This document shows, piece by piece, positions 18,376 to 27,200 of a DNA stretch of 53,494 bases. Location: contig JAFRJJ010000061.1 of the NCBI GenBank assembly GCA_017432325.1, forward strand, positions 1 to 53,494, read 5' to 3'. Made by a program: the position numbers and the translations under genes. The notes under the pieces are model-generated. The model did not search any database. It was not told where the DNA came from and saw only the letters and a list, made by a program, of their open reading frames with translations. This DNA comes from Solobacterium sp. Lineage in GTDB: Bacteria > Bacillota_I > Bacilli_A > Erysipelotrichales > Erysipelotrichaceae. Numbering within the stretch: the first letter of the stretch is position 1; every line of letters starts with the position of its first letter.

Positions 18376-19056
18376 ATGAGTGATATTCTTATTGGTAAAA
18401 ACACAATTACTAACCAGGAAGTATTTTTAACACTGCCTACGGTAGCTGTCATGACCGGCGAAAAAGGAGCCGGCAAAACATTCCTGCTCTACAAAATAAT
18501 TGAGCGGAAAACAGATGGCCGAATTATCCTTTTCACAAACAAACCTGATCATTATCAGGGACTTGGTGAAAAGCGCCTCAGAGTATCGGAAGGCGAACTG
18601 GAATTTGATATTGACGCGCATCTGACAGTTGTTGATGTCAGTTACCTTTATCATGATGATCCGACAGTTGTTCTGGATGACGCAATCAGAAACTTCAACA
18701 AGAAGACTACTGAAAACGATCTGATCATCCTTGATGAGGCTTTCCCGACATTTGCCGAGGAAGAATATAAACAGGAGCTCTACAGATCCATCGAAGAAGG
18801 CTGGAAAGCCGGTGTATCTGTCATCGTTTCAACAAATGATACGCAAACATTGAATAACACAGTTCGCGATCTGCTTTATATGTGCGAATACAGCATCTGC
18901 ATGAAACAGGAAAAAGATCTGGCTGTTAAGTTCTGCGAGCTCTCTGCTTCTGACAGAGGCAAATATGAACTCCTGCAGTACTATGACGCAATGGAATTCG
19001 GCTCCGCTATTGTCAGCAGACAGGACGGCACAGTCGATTTCATAAAAGTCTGCTGA
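18376..19056 (+). CDS. Orphan small P-loop ATPase resembling the VirB4/TraC core
   Basis: 226 residues from the ATG at 18376 (GAGGGAG upstream); an open frame extending far upstream is not the gene. Walker A is GEKGAGKT (28-35) and Walker B LIILDEAF (116-122). The remainder follows the HerA/VirB4 clan order: after Walker B a helix pair, SVIVSTND (sensor-like strand), a region of YSICMKQEKDLA, then a C-terminal GSAIVSRQDG strand pair, as where VirB4 ends. It is a minimal version with no N-terminal VirB4 domain and no conjugation genes near. It could be a relic of an integrated element, or an independent motor. A decayed IS200-type transposase follows directly. Confidence 0.7.
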   Translation: MSDILIGKNTITNQEVFLTLPTVAVMTGEKGAGKTFLLYKIIERKTDGRIILFTNKPDHYQGLGEKRLRVSEGELEFDIDAHLTVVDVSYLYHDDPTVVLDDAIRNFNKKTTENDLIILDEAFPTFAEEEYKQELYRSIEEGWKAGVSVIVSTNDTQTLNNTVRDLLYMCEYSICMKQEKDLAVKFCELSASDRGKYELLQYYDAMEFGSAIVSRQDGTVDFIKVC

Positions 19057-19081
19057 TTAAAACAAAATCAGAAACGAAATG

Positions 19082-19110
19082 GCGCAGACCGGATACGATC
19101 TGCGCTTTTT
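19082..19110 (+). terminator. Intrinsic terminator of the mini-ATPase gene
   Basis: GCGCAGA/TCTGCGC stem (19082-19105) followed by TTTTT, 26 bases after the stop. Confidence 0.85.
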
Positions 19111-19157
19111 GAAACACATGAAGGCTGCCGGATATAAACATCCGGAGTGCCATGGAA

Positions 19158-19301
19158 AACAAAGAGACCCGAATTCTTGAAATGAACAAGGAACCGGATC
19201 ATGTACATGTTCTGTTTGAATGCGAGCCGGAGATCCCACCAAATGTACTGCAGACCAGGTCTGCCGGATCTATCAGAAAAGATCTAAGTATGATCACTTA
19301 G
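19158..19301 (+). pseudogene. Decayed IS200/IS605-type TnpA transposase fragment
   Basis: An open frame without a start reads NKETRILEMNKEPDHVHVLF and continues to a stop at 19299-19301. The stretch LEMN..PDHVHVLFE is the HUH (HxH) region of Y1-type IS200/IS605 TnpA. The tyrosine half is missing. Two inverted repeats downstream (19346-19387, 19421-19447) may be what is left of the element's subterminal hairpins. Confidence 0.6.
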
Positions 19302-19345
19302 ACAGGCCCTGCCCTTACCTTATTATCCGTAACCCATCCGTAAAT

Positions 19346-19387
19346 AAAGCAGAACCGGGAAGGTACTTACCTGATCAGTTCTGCTTT
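19346..19387. repeat. 10-bp perfect inverted repeat downstream of the transposase relic
   Basis: AAAGCAGAAC pairs with GTTCTGCTTT across 22 bases. It may be a terminator without a U run or the right-end hairpin of a decayed IS200-type element. Confidence 0.45.
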
Positions 19388-19420
19388 CTTATTAACTCGT
19401 TATATAAGCAGCAAGCAAAT

Positions 19421-19454
19421 CAGCCGAAGCTGTTAAATGCCCGGCTGTTTTTTT
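19421..19454 (+). terminator. Intrinsic-terminator-like hairpin
   Basis: CAGCCG/CGGCTG stem with a T7 run on the plus strand, in the gene-free stretch 19302-19540. No intact plus-strand gene ends here; it may belong to the lost transposon. The remaining bases show nothing. Confidence 0.55.
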
Positions 19455-19540
19455 AGATTTCTGTTTTAACAGCCGCAAGACTTTATTCAGAAAATCTGCA
19501 TTCTGTCACAGGATACGAACCTGATTTGATACTGACTGTA

Positions 19541-22500
19541 TTATTTCAAATTGGCGTATCTTGCCAGGAATGACACGATAGCAAGTCTGTTGCAGGTATT
19601 CCATGGACGGAATGTTCCATCTGCCCATCCTGTTGTGATTCCCTGCTCTGCTGCCCAGCTGATGGCTTTATCAAAGTCCGGATTTCCGGTCATGTCTTTG
19701 AAATCTGCCATTTTCCCGGGATCAGGCTTTCCGTCCAGTCTCCACAGGAATGTCACGACTGCTGCTCTGTTGCAGGTATTCCAGGGACGGAATGTATTAT
19801 CGCTCCATCCGGTAACAATTCCCTTCTGGGATGCCCAGGTAATTGCCTGATCAAAGTCTGAAATTCCAGTAAGGTCACTGAATGACGCAAGTCCGGATAC
19901 TGCCGGTTTGCCGGAAAGTCTCCACAAGAACGTAACAACTGCTGCTCTATTGCACTCATTATTTGGTCGGAATGTTCCGTCAGACCATCCTTCAACGATC
20001 TTGTTATCAGACATCTGATAGATGGGTTCATAGTAGAACTGCGTCTTATCTGTCACATCAGTGAACTGTACTCTGACATTGCATTGAGAGATATAACCGC
20101 CGTCATTGGTCTTTGCAGAAATCACAGCTTTACCGACTTTCTTTGCGGTCAGATTCCCGGTCGTGGATACAGATACCACATTCGGATCGCTTGATGACCA
20201 GGTTACTGATTTATTCGTCGCATTTGACGGATAGACCGTTGCTGTTAACGCTCCCGTTTTCCCGAACACCAGATCATAGGAACCCGTCTTCAATGATATA
20301 CCTGTAACACTCACTGTATTGCTTGGAACAGTTATACTGCAGGTTGCTGTTTTACCGCCGTCTACTGTCTTAACTGTGATCGTTGCTGTTCCATTTGCTA
20401 CAACTGTAACTTTTCCGCCTGACACTGTTGCAACACTGGTATTGGATGAAGACCAGGTTACATTTTTATTTGTTGCATTGCTTGGAGTAACTGTAGGTAT
20501 CAGTGTTTCTGATTCTCCGACATTAAGGGATAACGCAGCCTTATTCAAAGTAACCCCTGTTACCGCAACATTTTTAACAGTAACTGCGCATGTGGCTGTC
20601 TTACCATTGCTGGTTGTTGCTGTTATCGTTGCATTTCCGGCTGAAACTGCTGTTACCCACCCATTTTGATCAACTGCCGCAACATTTTTATTGCTGGTGC
20701 TCCAAGTTATTGTCTTATCAGTCGCATTTACCGGTTGTACTACTGCCGTCAATTGTCCTTCATCACCTACAGTCATTAATAAAGAAGTAGGTGACACACT
20801 TACAGATTTTGCTTCGATTGTCTTGGGCACTGTAGTAATTGTAAACCAGTAGAAATATATGGGACCAGGTGCCATTTCCGGGAATAATGACCTTGTAAGA
20901 TCCTGAAGCGAAGCCATACACTGGGTCGTACCCTCACTAACCCCCGTAATGGTCATATTATCCGAATCGATTGATATATGATCCTTGCTTTCTGATCTAT
21001 CATATAAGTAATACGTCGTCTTTTCACTGTCATAACTTGCTTTCGACACTGTCCAGTTCATATCATTTATAGAAATCGCTGGCCAGTCGATCGTCTCACC
21101 CACTTCTACAACCACTTCAGAAGGTACCCTGGTCATTTCATGTGCTCTCACAATGATAGAATCAGAGTATTTTCCGTCTTTTGTCGTTACTGTTACTGTT
21201 GCTGTCCCAGTGCGTGTACCGGATATTGTCCCATCACTGGCTACAGCTGCAACTGATGAATTACTGGTTCTGACAGTAAGATTACTGAATGGAATTGATT
21301 CTTCAGTCGCCAAATCACTGACATACAGTTTATTTTGAAAATTACCGTACCTCGGTTTTAGCTCATCGGCACTATTAATAAAATAGTCAATTTTATCTTT
21401 ACCCGAACAGATAACAATCCCTTCTTGATTGGACGTAACTGTTACCAGACATGTCGCTGTTTTACCGCCGTCTACTGTCTTAACTGTGATCGTTGCTGTT
21501 CCCTTCGCTACAGCTGTAACTTTTCCGCCTGACACTGTTGCAACACTGGTATTGGATGAAGACCAGGTTACATTTTTATTTGTTGCATTGCTTGGAGCTA
21601 CTGTAGGTGTCAGTGTTTCTGATTCTCCGACTTTAAGTGATAGCTCAACCTTATTCAAAGCAACTCCTGTTACTGCAACATTCTTAACAGTAACTGTGCA
21701 TGTTGCTGTATTCCCGTTTACATTTCTGGCTGTAATAGTCGCAGTTCCCTCAGAAACGCCTTTTACTGTACCGTTAGTGACCGTTGCAACACTGGTATTG
21801 GAAGAAGACCAGGTAACTGTTTTGTTTGCTGCACTGCTTGGTGTCACTGTTGCTGTAAGTGTTTCAGTGCTGCCGACATTGATTGTTGTGCTGCTTTTAT
21901 TCAGTGAAATGCCATATGAAATAGTAAAAGTCTTTGTAACAGTATTATATCCTCGGTTTGTATTGCTATGGTCGTGTGAACTGATCGAGACAACACGAAC
22001 TTCGTATGTTCCTGGGGGGAGTGTTATTGTCGTGTTTGTCCCAGTCACCCCTGATATTGTTTTATACGGAGAGCGTCCTGGCTCGAATGCCCCGCCTGTT
22101 GATGAACTGTTTTGATATATTTCCACATCATATGAACTTGTATCATTTGATCCGCTCCAACTGATTGTTGCTTCTCCTACAGTGTTGTTTACGCTTACGT
22201 TCGGTGTCTCAATGTCTGGCATTGGCCATATTGTAAACACCTGCGCCTCTTCACCTGCCTTATATTTGTATAGCTGAATATTCCCGCCTGGTGTAAAGTT
22301 TCTATCCTGTACATCCAGGACTTTAATCGTTGGTTCATATGCACATAATGGTGATAATCTAATCGATGTATTAGTTCCATTTGCCGACATTAAATACCAT
22401 TGCTGTGCGGTTGAGTCATTCCTTTCGTAGACTTGAATATTTGTACCGTCATCATTTCCTCCACCATTGACATCAAGAGCATATCCATTTTTAAAAGAAG

Positions 22501-24100
22501 TGATCCTTAGAATAGTTGATATTCCTTGTCCAACTGGTTCGAAATGAAATACCTGACTGGGATCTCCATTACTTGTTTTTTCGCTTTGAAGTTCGACATT
22601 ATTATTAGAAGAAACTGTAAGCGGAAGCCAACTAGATTCATTTATTATGTAGGCATTAAATGACTTAGTGGCATTCATATGAATTAAAGTTCCAGAAGAT
22701 TGGCTACTATTTTCATAATATCCTTTTCCATTCAGTGCATTAACCATTTTTGCTGTGGATTGTTCACCAAATTGACCATCAACTTCCAGACCATATGCAC
22801 TTTGGAACTGTTTCACAGCATTTGCGGTGTTGTTTCCATAATAACCGTCTACATCAAGCGAAGTACCCATGACTACATTTAGAGCCTGCTGGATCCATTT
22901 GACATAAGACGAATATGTGTTGACCATAGAAGTTGTAAAAAGACCATTTGGAGTTGAACTGTAATGCCACGGATTCGGAAGTGATGGTCTTGTAATCCCG
23001 GAAGGATTATCTCCATAATCTACTTCACAAAATCCAATCAACTCTGTATAATTTCCAGAATTTCCGTCTAATTTATTATTATTCTTTCCAAACTTTCGGC
23101 GAACTACTCCATTACTTATATTTCCTTCAACTGTGTACCAGTATTGGTCATCCTGATCAACAAGAATTGCCGTATGATCTGGTTCTGGTGAAGGTGATCC
23201 ATCGCTATTTTTTGCTACCGTTTCCACAACAACAAGGTCCCCTGGATATCCCGGATAATTATAATCGATAGAACCATCAGAAGAAGATGTCTTAAAAACC
23301 CATGACCTGTTGCTTTTTTGATGCCATCTGCCTTGATTCTGAAAACCATGAAGATTAGTGTTAGTACCGCCCAACGATTCGAACTGGTTTCTGTCTGCAC
23401 CAGCCGTTATAGCGCACCATGTTGCAAAATATACACACCATGCAGAATCATCACCTTTACCTGTAGATCCCGTCAAAATCTGTTCATAAATATTTGCATT
23501 ATTGGAACCTTCACTATAACCCAATTGACTTACTGCTAAAGCAACAGCATCAGCACGTTTATTACCGGTTAGTGTAGGCAAAGGAAGTAATGCAGGCGGA
23601 CTTAAAAACTTATCCAATGTCTCCTCTGCTTCAATTTCATAAGAAGTCTCTTCATTATTCACTTCTTCATCAATTAGAGATTCATCATTATCAGCTTCAT
23701 TGGAGAACAATTCTTCATCGATTTCATCGGACTGCTCAGTTTGCTGCTCTGTGATTTCCATATCTGATTCCGATTCTGCTTCTGCTTCTTCAGTCTCCGG
23801 AAATTCAGAACTATCATCTGTCACTAAATCTGTATCGTTATTGTTCTCTTCAGATATTTCAGTTTCTTCCACTGATTCTTCCTGTGTTTCAGTCTGTTCT
23901 TCAGCGACTTCTTCAGTCTGACCCGAATCATCAGAAGTAATCACCGTTTGAATTTCTTCTTCAGAAGGCTGTTCAGGTGCTTCCTCACTGATCATTTCAC
24001 CTTCAGGTTGTATTTGTTCTTCAGCAAATACATTCAGCTCAGTAAATACTGTGGTAAAAGACAGCATTAAACTAAGTAAGCAAGATATACTCTTTTTCAC
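19541..24100 (-). CDS. SLH-anchored giant wall hydrolase (CHAP, PGB, ricin-like, Big_2)
   Basis: 1519 residues, GTG start at 24100 with GGGGGAG upstream. Order: signal peptide (1-26, cut near VFAEE); acidic Glu/Thr/Ser spacer (27-165); CHAP-type amidase/endopeptidase domain (175-365) with C222 in SAWCVYF, H309 in PDHTA and VEGN; peptidoglycan-binding repeat (388-455); ricin-type lectin-like domain (470-628, QQW/QVF motifs); FN3-like domain (630-727); about six Big_2 Ig-like domains (730-1344), two nearly identical; three SLH-like repeats (1346-1519). It should cut peptidoglycan at the cell surface while held by the SLH part. Extra cysteines are few. The promoter is at 24132-24161. Convergent with the transposase relic. 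Domain calls are sound; the bond cut is unknown. Confidence 0.9.
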   Translation of the reverse strand: MKKSISCLLSLMLSFTTVFTELNVFAEEQIQPEGEMISEEAPEQPSEEEIQTVITSDDSGQTEEVAEEQTETQEESVEETEISEENNNDTDLVTDDSSEFPETEEAEAESESDMEITEQQTEQSDEIDEELFSNEADNDESLIDEEVNNEETSYEIEAEETLDKFLSPPALLPLPTLTGNKRADAVALAVSQLGYSEGSNNANIYEQILTGSTGKGDDSAWCVYFATWCAITAGADRNQFESLGGTNTNLHGFQNQGRWHQKSNRSWVFKTSSSDGSIDYNYPGYPGDLVVVETVAKNSDGSPSPEPDHTAILVDQDDQYWYTVEGNISNGVVRRKFGKNNNKLDGNSGNYTELIGFCEVDYGDNPSGITRPSLPNPWHYSSTPNGLFTTSMVNTYSSYVKWIQQALNVVMGTSLDVDGYYGNNTANAVKQFQSAYGLEVDGQFGEQSTAKMVNALNGKGYYENSSQSSGTLIHMNATKSFNAYIINESSWLPLTVSSNNNVELQSEKTSNGDPSQVFHFEPVGQGISTILRITSFKNGYALDVNGGGNDDGTNIQVYERNDSTAQQWYLMSANGTNTSIRLSPLCAYEPTIKVLDVQDRNFTPGGNIQLYKYKAGEEAQVFTIWPMPDIETPNVSVNNTVGEATISWSGSNDTSSYDVEIYQNSSSTGGAFEPGRSPYKTISGVTGTNTTITLPPGTYEVRVVSISSHDHSNTNRGYNTVTKTFTISYGISLNKSSTTINVGSTETLTATVTPSSAANKTVTWSSSNTSVATVTNGTVKGVSEGTATITARNVNGNTATCTVTVKNVAVTGVALNKVELSLKVGESETLTPTVAPSNATNKNVTWSSSNTSVATVSGGKVTAVAKGTATITVKTVDGGKTATCLVTVTSNQEGIVICSGKDKIDYFINSADELKPRYGNFQNKLYVSDLATEESIPFSNLTVRTSNSSVAAVASDGTISGTRTGTATVTVTTKDGKYSDSIIVRAHEMTRVPSEVVVEVGETIDWPAISINDMNWTVSKASYDSEKTTYYLYDRSESKDHISIDSDNMTITGVSEGTTQCMASLQDLTRSLFPEMAPGPIYFYWFTITTVPKTIEAKSVSVSPTSLLMTVGDEGQLTAVVQPVNATDKTITWSTSNKNVAAVDQNGWVTAVSAGNATITATTSNGKTATCAVTVKNVAVTGVTLNKAALSLNVGESETLIPTVTPSNATNKNVTWSSSNTSVATVSGGKVTVVANGTATITVKTVDGGKTATCSITVPSNTVSVTGISLKTGSYDLVFGKTGALTATVYPSNATNKSVTWSSSDPNVVSVSTTGNLTAKKVGKAVISAKTNDGGYISQCNVRVQFTDVTDKTQFYYEPIYQMSDNKIVEGWSDGTFRPNNECNRAAVVTFLWRLSGKPAVSGLASFSDLTGISDFDQAITWASQKGIVTGWSDNTFRPWNTCNRAAVVTFLWRLDGKPDPGKMADFKDMTGNPDFDKAISWAAEQGITTGWADGTFRPWNTCNRLAIVSFLARYANLK
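20343..20560 (-). repeat. Big_2 repeat unit, copy B
   Basis: Nearly identical at DNA level to 21453-21670 (offset 1110 bp, i.e. 370 residues). Both encode a VSGGKVT..V..GTATITVKTVDGGKTATC-type Big_2 domain end and the start of the next. Recent internal duplication or gene conversion. Confidence 0.8.
21453..21670 (-). repeat. Big_2 repeat unit, copy A
   Basis: Partner of 20343-20560; only scattered base differences over about 218 bp. Confidence 0.8.
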
Positions 24101-24131
24101 AAATTGTCTCCCCCTTTTTACACTTTCCGTT

Positions 24132-24161
24132 ATTGTACGATGATAACCTTACAGTCTTCAA
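24132..24161 (-). promoter_or_regulatory. Promoter of the SLH wall-hydrolase gene
   Basis: -35 TTGAAG (24156-24161) and -10 TACAAT (24132-24137) on the minus strand, 18 bases apart, about 30 bases before the GTG start. Confidence 0.55.
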
Positions 24162-24222
24162 TAAGTGGCAAAAAAGTGGACATTCTATTTTATATACTTC
24201 AGATTGAACACTGCAGAAAATG

Positions 24223-24266
24223 AAAACAGTATGATCTGACTGTGATATGCATGACCATACTGTTTT
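24223..24266 (-). terminator. Intrinsic terminator of the LRR surface-protein gene
   Basis: A perfect 11-bp inverted repeat AAAACAGTATG/CATACTGTTTT, U-rich on its minus-strand exit, five bases after the stop at 24272. Confidence 0.8.
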
Positions 24267-24271
24267 AATGT

Positions 24272-27200
24272 TTAGTGCTTCAGTTCATTATACCTTCCAA
24301 GGAATGAAACCACTGCCAATCTGTTGCATGTGTTCCACGGGCGGAATGTTCCGTCTGCCCAGCCTGTTGTAATTCCTTTCTCTGATGCCCAGCTGATCGC
24401 TGTGTCGAAGTCTGTGTTTCCTGTCATGTCTGTGAATTCTGCCATCTTTGTTGGTGCAGGCTTTCCGGCTGCTCTCCACAGGAATGTCATGACTGCCGCT
24501 CTGTTGCATGTGTTCCAGGGACGGAATGTGTTGTCTGCCCATCCTGTAGTGATATTGTTCTCTGCAGCCCAGGAAATCGCTTTATCGAAATCACTGTTTC
24601 CTGTCATGTCTGTGAACTCCGCCATCTTGTTTGGTTCAGGCTTTCCGCTGAGTCTCCACAGGAATGTTACTACCGCTGCACGGTTGCAGTTGGCTGTGGG
24701 ACGGAATGTGCCGTCATCATATCCTCCGACGACTCCTCTTTCCACCATGTTGTATACATAGCCGTAATAGAACAATTCTGGATCTGTTACATCGCTGAAC
24801 TGTACTGTCAGTTCACATTCCGCAGGTTCAAGGTCTCCCACCTTTGCAGTGATTGTTGCTGTTCCGATACCAACTGCTGTGACTGTTCCGTTGTCCACGG
24901 TTGCCACTGCCGGATTGGTTGATGCCCAGATGACTGTCTTGTCAACTGTCGTATCTTCAGGGACAAATGTTACCTTCAGTTCCGCTGTTTTTCCTTTCTG
25001 GAGTTTCAGTTCTGTCTGATCCAGTTCTATTCTCTCCAGAGGAATCTCTCCTCCAATCTTTCTCAGACCAACGTTAACTTCCATCTGCGGAGGCGGTACA
25101 GGCAGCCATTCACTCCATGTGGTTTCATATCCTTCTTTTTCGTACTTGACTCTCCACCAGCCTGTCGGTACATCCCACTGATATCTTCCTTCATAATCTG
25201 TTGTTAACGGATTCTTCTGTTCATATTCTGAAGCATCCCATACTGTTCCGTATTCTGTGTCTGCAGGAGGATTTGCGAAGAATACATCCTCATCTATCGT
25301 GAAATCATATTCCACCCAATATGCTGTTGTCGTGACTCCTTCAATGCGTTCTTCTGTCCGCGTATCATATACGTAACCGCTCGGGTCTGTTTTGATTTTT
25401 ACATCAGCATCTGCGACCAGCAGCTCTTCCTCACGGTACTGATACGCAAATTCTGAAGCTAATTTCATTGCCGCAAGGAATACAGAGAATATTATTGCAT
25501 ACGGCCCGCCTACTGCAGACAACGCTAATGTCCCAATCGTATAAAGAACGGTAAATCCGGCTTTATCAGAGGAAAGTTCATCCAGTTTACTTAACGCAAT
25601 CTTTTTCTCTTCATCACTCATACCGGATTCATACATGATCTTCTTACGAAGTTCTTCATGTTTCTCAGCAATTTTAGCCACTTTGTAGAGGACCTGAACA
25701 TTGGTGCTGATATTCTTTGTTTCAGCGAATTTATCACTCAGCTCCCAGAATGTCTTGGAATTATCATCCGTGATCATATCCAGGCGGATCGTATTTACAT
25801 CATTGACGATCTTCAGCAACGGATCTGCTAATGTGCCTGTTGTTACGATAAAGGATCTGTTATCATCAGCTTTTTCCAAGCTGAACACATACTTTTCTTC
25901 ATTGAACCCCGGGAACCATGTTTCAAGGAATAATTCCACATCCTGCGCAGTCCCAAACCAGGAGGCGATATCCGCCCCTGATACAGAATCCTGATGTTTG
26001 AAATACAACTTGAGGCTTGTGTTTTCAAATTCATCCACTGCGTCGCTGATATCGATCGTGGCAGACACTTCATCACTCAGCTGGACTTCATATTCCATAT
26101 TGACGCCTGCGATCTCCGGTATTGAACTGTTCAGAAGGCCTACGATCTGCTCCGATGTGAGACCTGAAGAGCGGTTCGGTGTATAGGTGACAGTCAGATG
26201 CCCCGGCACATATGACCTGCTGCCGCCAAACCAGCCTTCGGCGATATATTTACCGCTTGTGCTGTCATATACAGCTTCCAGTTCCCGGGCATCGGTTCCT
26301 TTGATACTCTTGACATATACTTTCCCTATGCTTTCCGGATGCGTGAATTCCAGTTCAAATTTGTAAGGTTGGGAAGGCTGGAAGATGCGGAGCGTGCTGT
26401 TATCAAGCAGTTCGACCTGTTTCAGTTCTTTCCCGTCCCGGTCATCATAAATAAATGACCTGATCTCCGGGGTTCCGGAGAAATATGTGACTGTCTTTTC
26501 AGCGATTTCCTTATCATCCGAAGTTCCTTTTTTCTTTGCTGTTACCGTATACGGAAAATACTCTTTCGAATCCGGCACATTTACTGACCCGTGATAGGAA
26601 CCGTTCTTTTTCGCAGTCACTGTCGTCTGCAGTTCTCCGTCAACATAGAGCTCTACCTCTGACAAAGACGGTGCGATGCCGCTGACTGAAACTGTTGTCT
26701 CGGAAGTCTGGTCCGGTGCGATCAGGGATACCCCGGTAAAGACATTATTGAACGAGCCGACCACATCATATACACCTTTCCTTGTCCGGTATACGGCATA
26801 TGTATCCGATCTTTCATTGGATGAAAACTGGAGATTGAATCGTAATGATCCACTGTAATCATCCAGTGTAAAACTAGCAATACGGGTTTTGCTGTCAAAA
26901 CTTCCCTGAATAGCTTTCCCGTTAAATGTGACATGATTCAGATCCAGAACCGCGGATTCAGGAACATAAATATCGATCATCCTGTCATTGATCCCGGCAT
27001 ATTCATCTAAGGAACTCACGGTTACGGTACACGGCAGTGAACCATTGATCATAAAGCCGGCAGGATCGGCATGGTAGAAAGAAGAATCACGCTGGATCAG
27101 GCGGGCAGATGAAGGCCGGCTGTTCAGGGCTTCATACGGATAATGGTAATTGATCGCATGCACTACACCGGGAGCGTCATAATTCGTCAGGATCGTCAGT

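Noticed and set aside
21429..22115. Long plus-strand open frame opposite the wall hydrolase, rich in Val/Thr
   Set aside because: It is the mirror of repetitive Thr/Val codons of the Big_2 domains, has no ribosome site, and similar antisense frames recur at every Big_2, LRR and SLH repeat.
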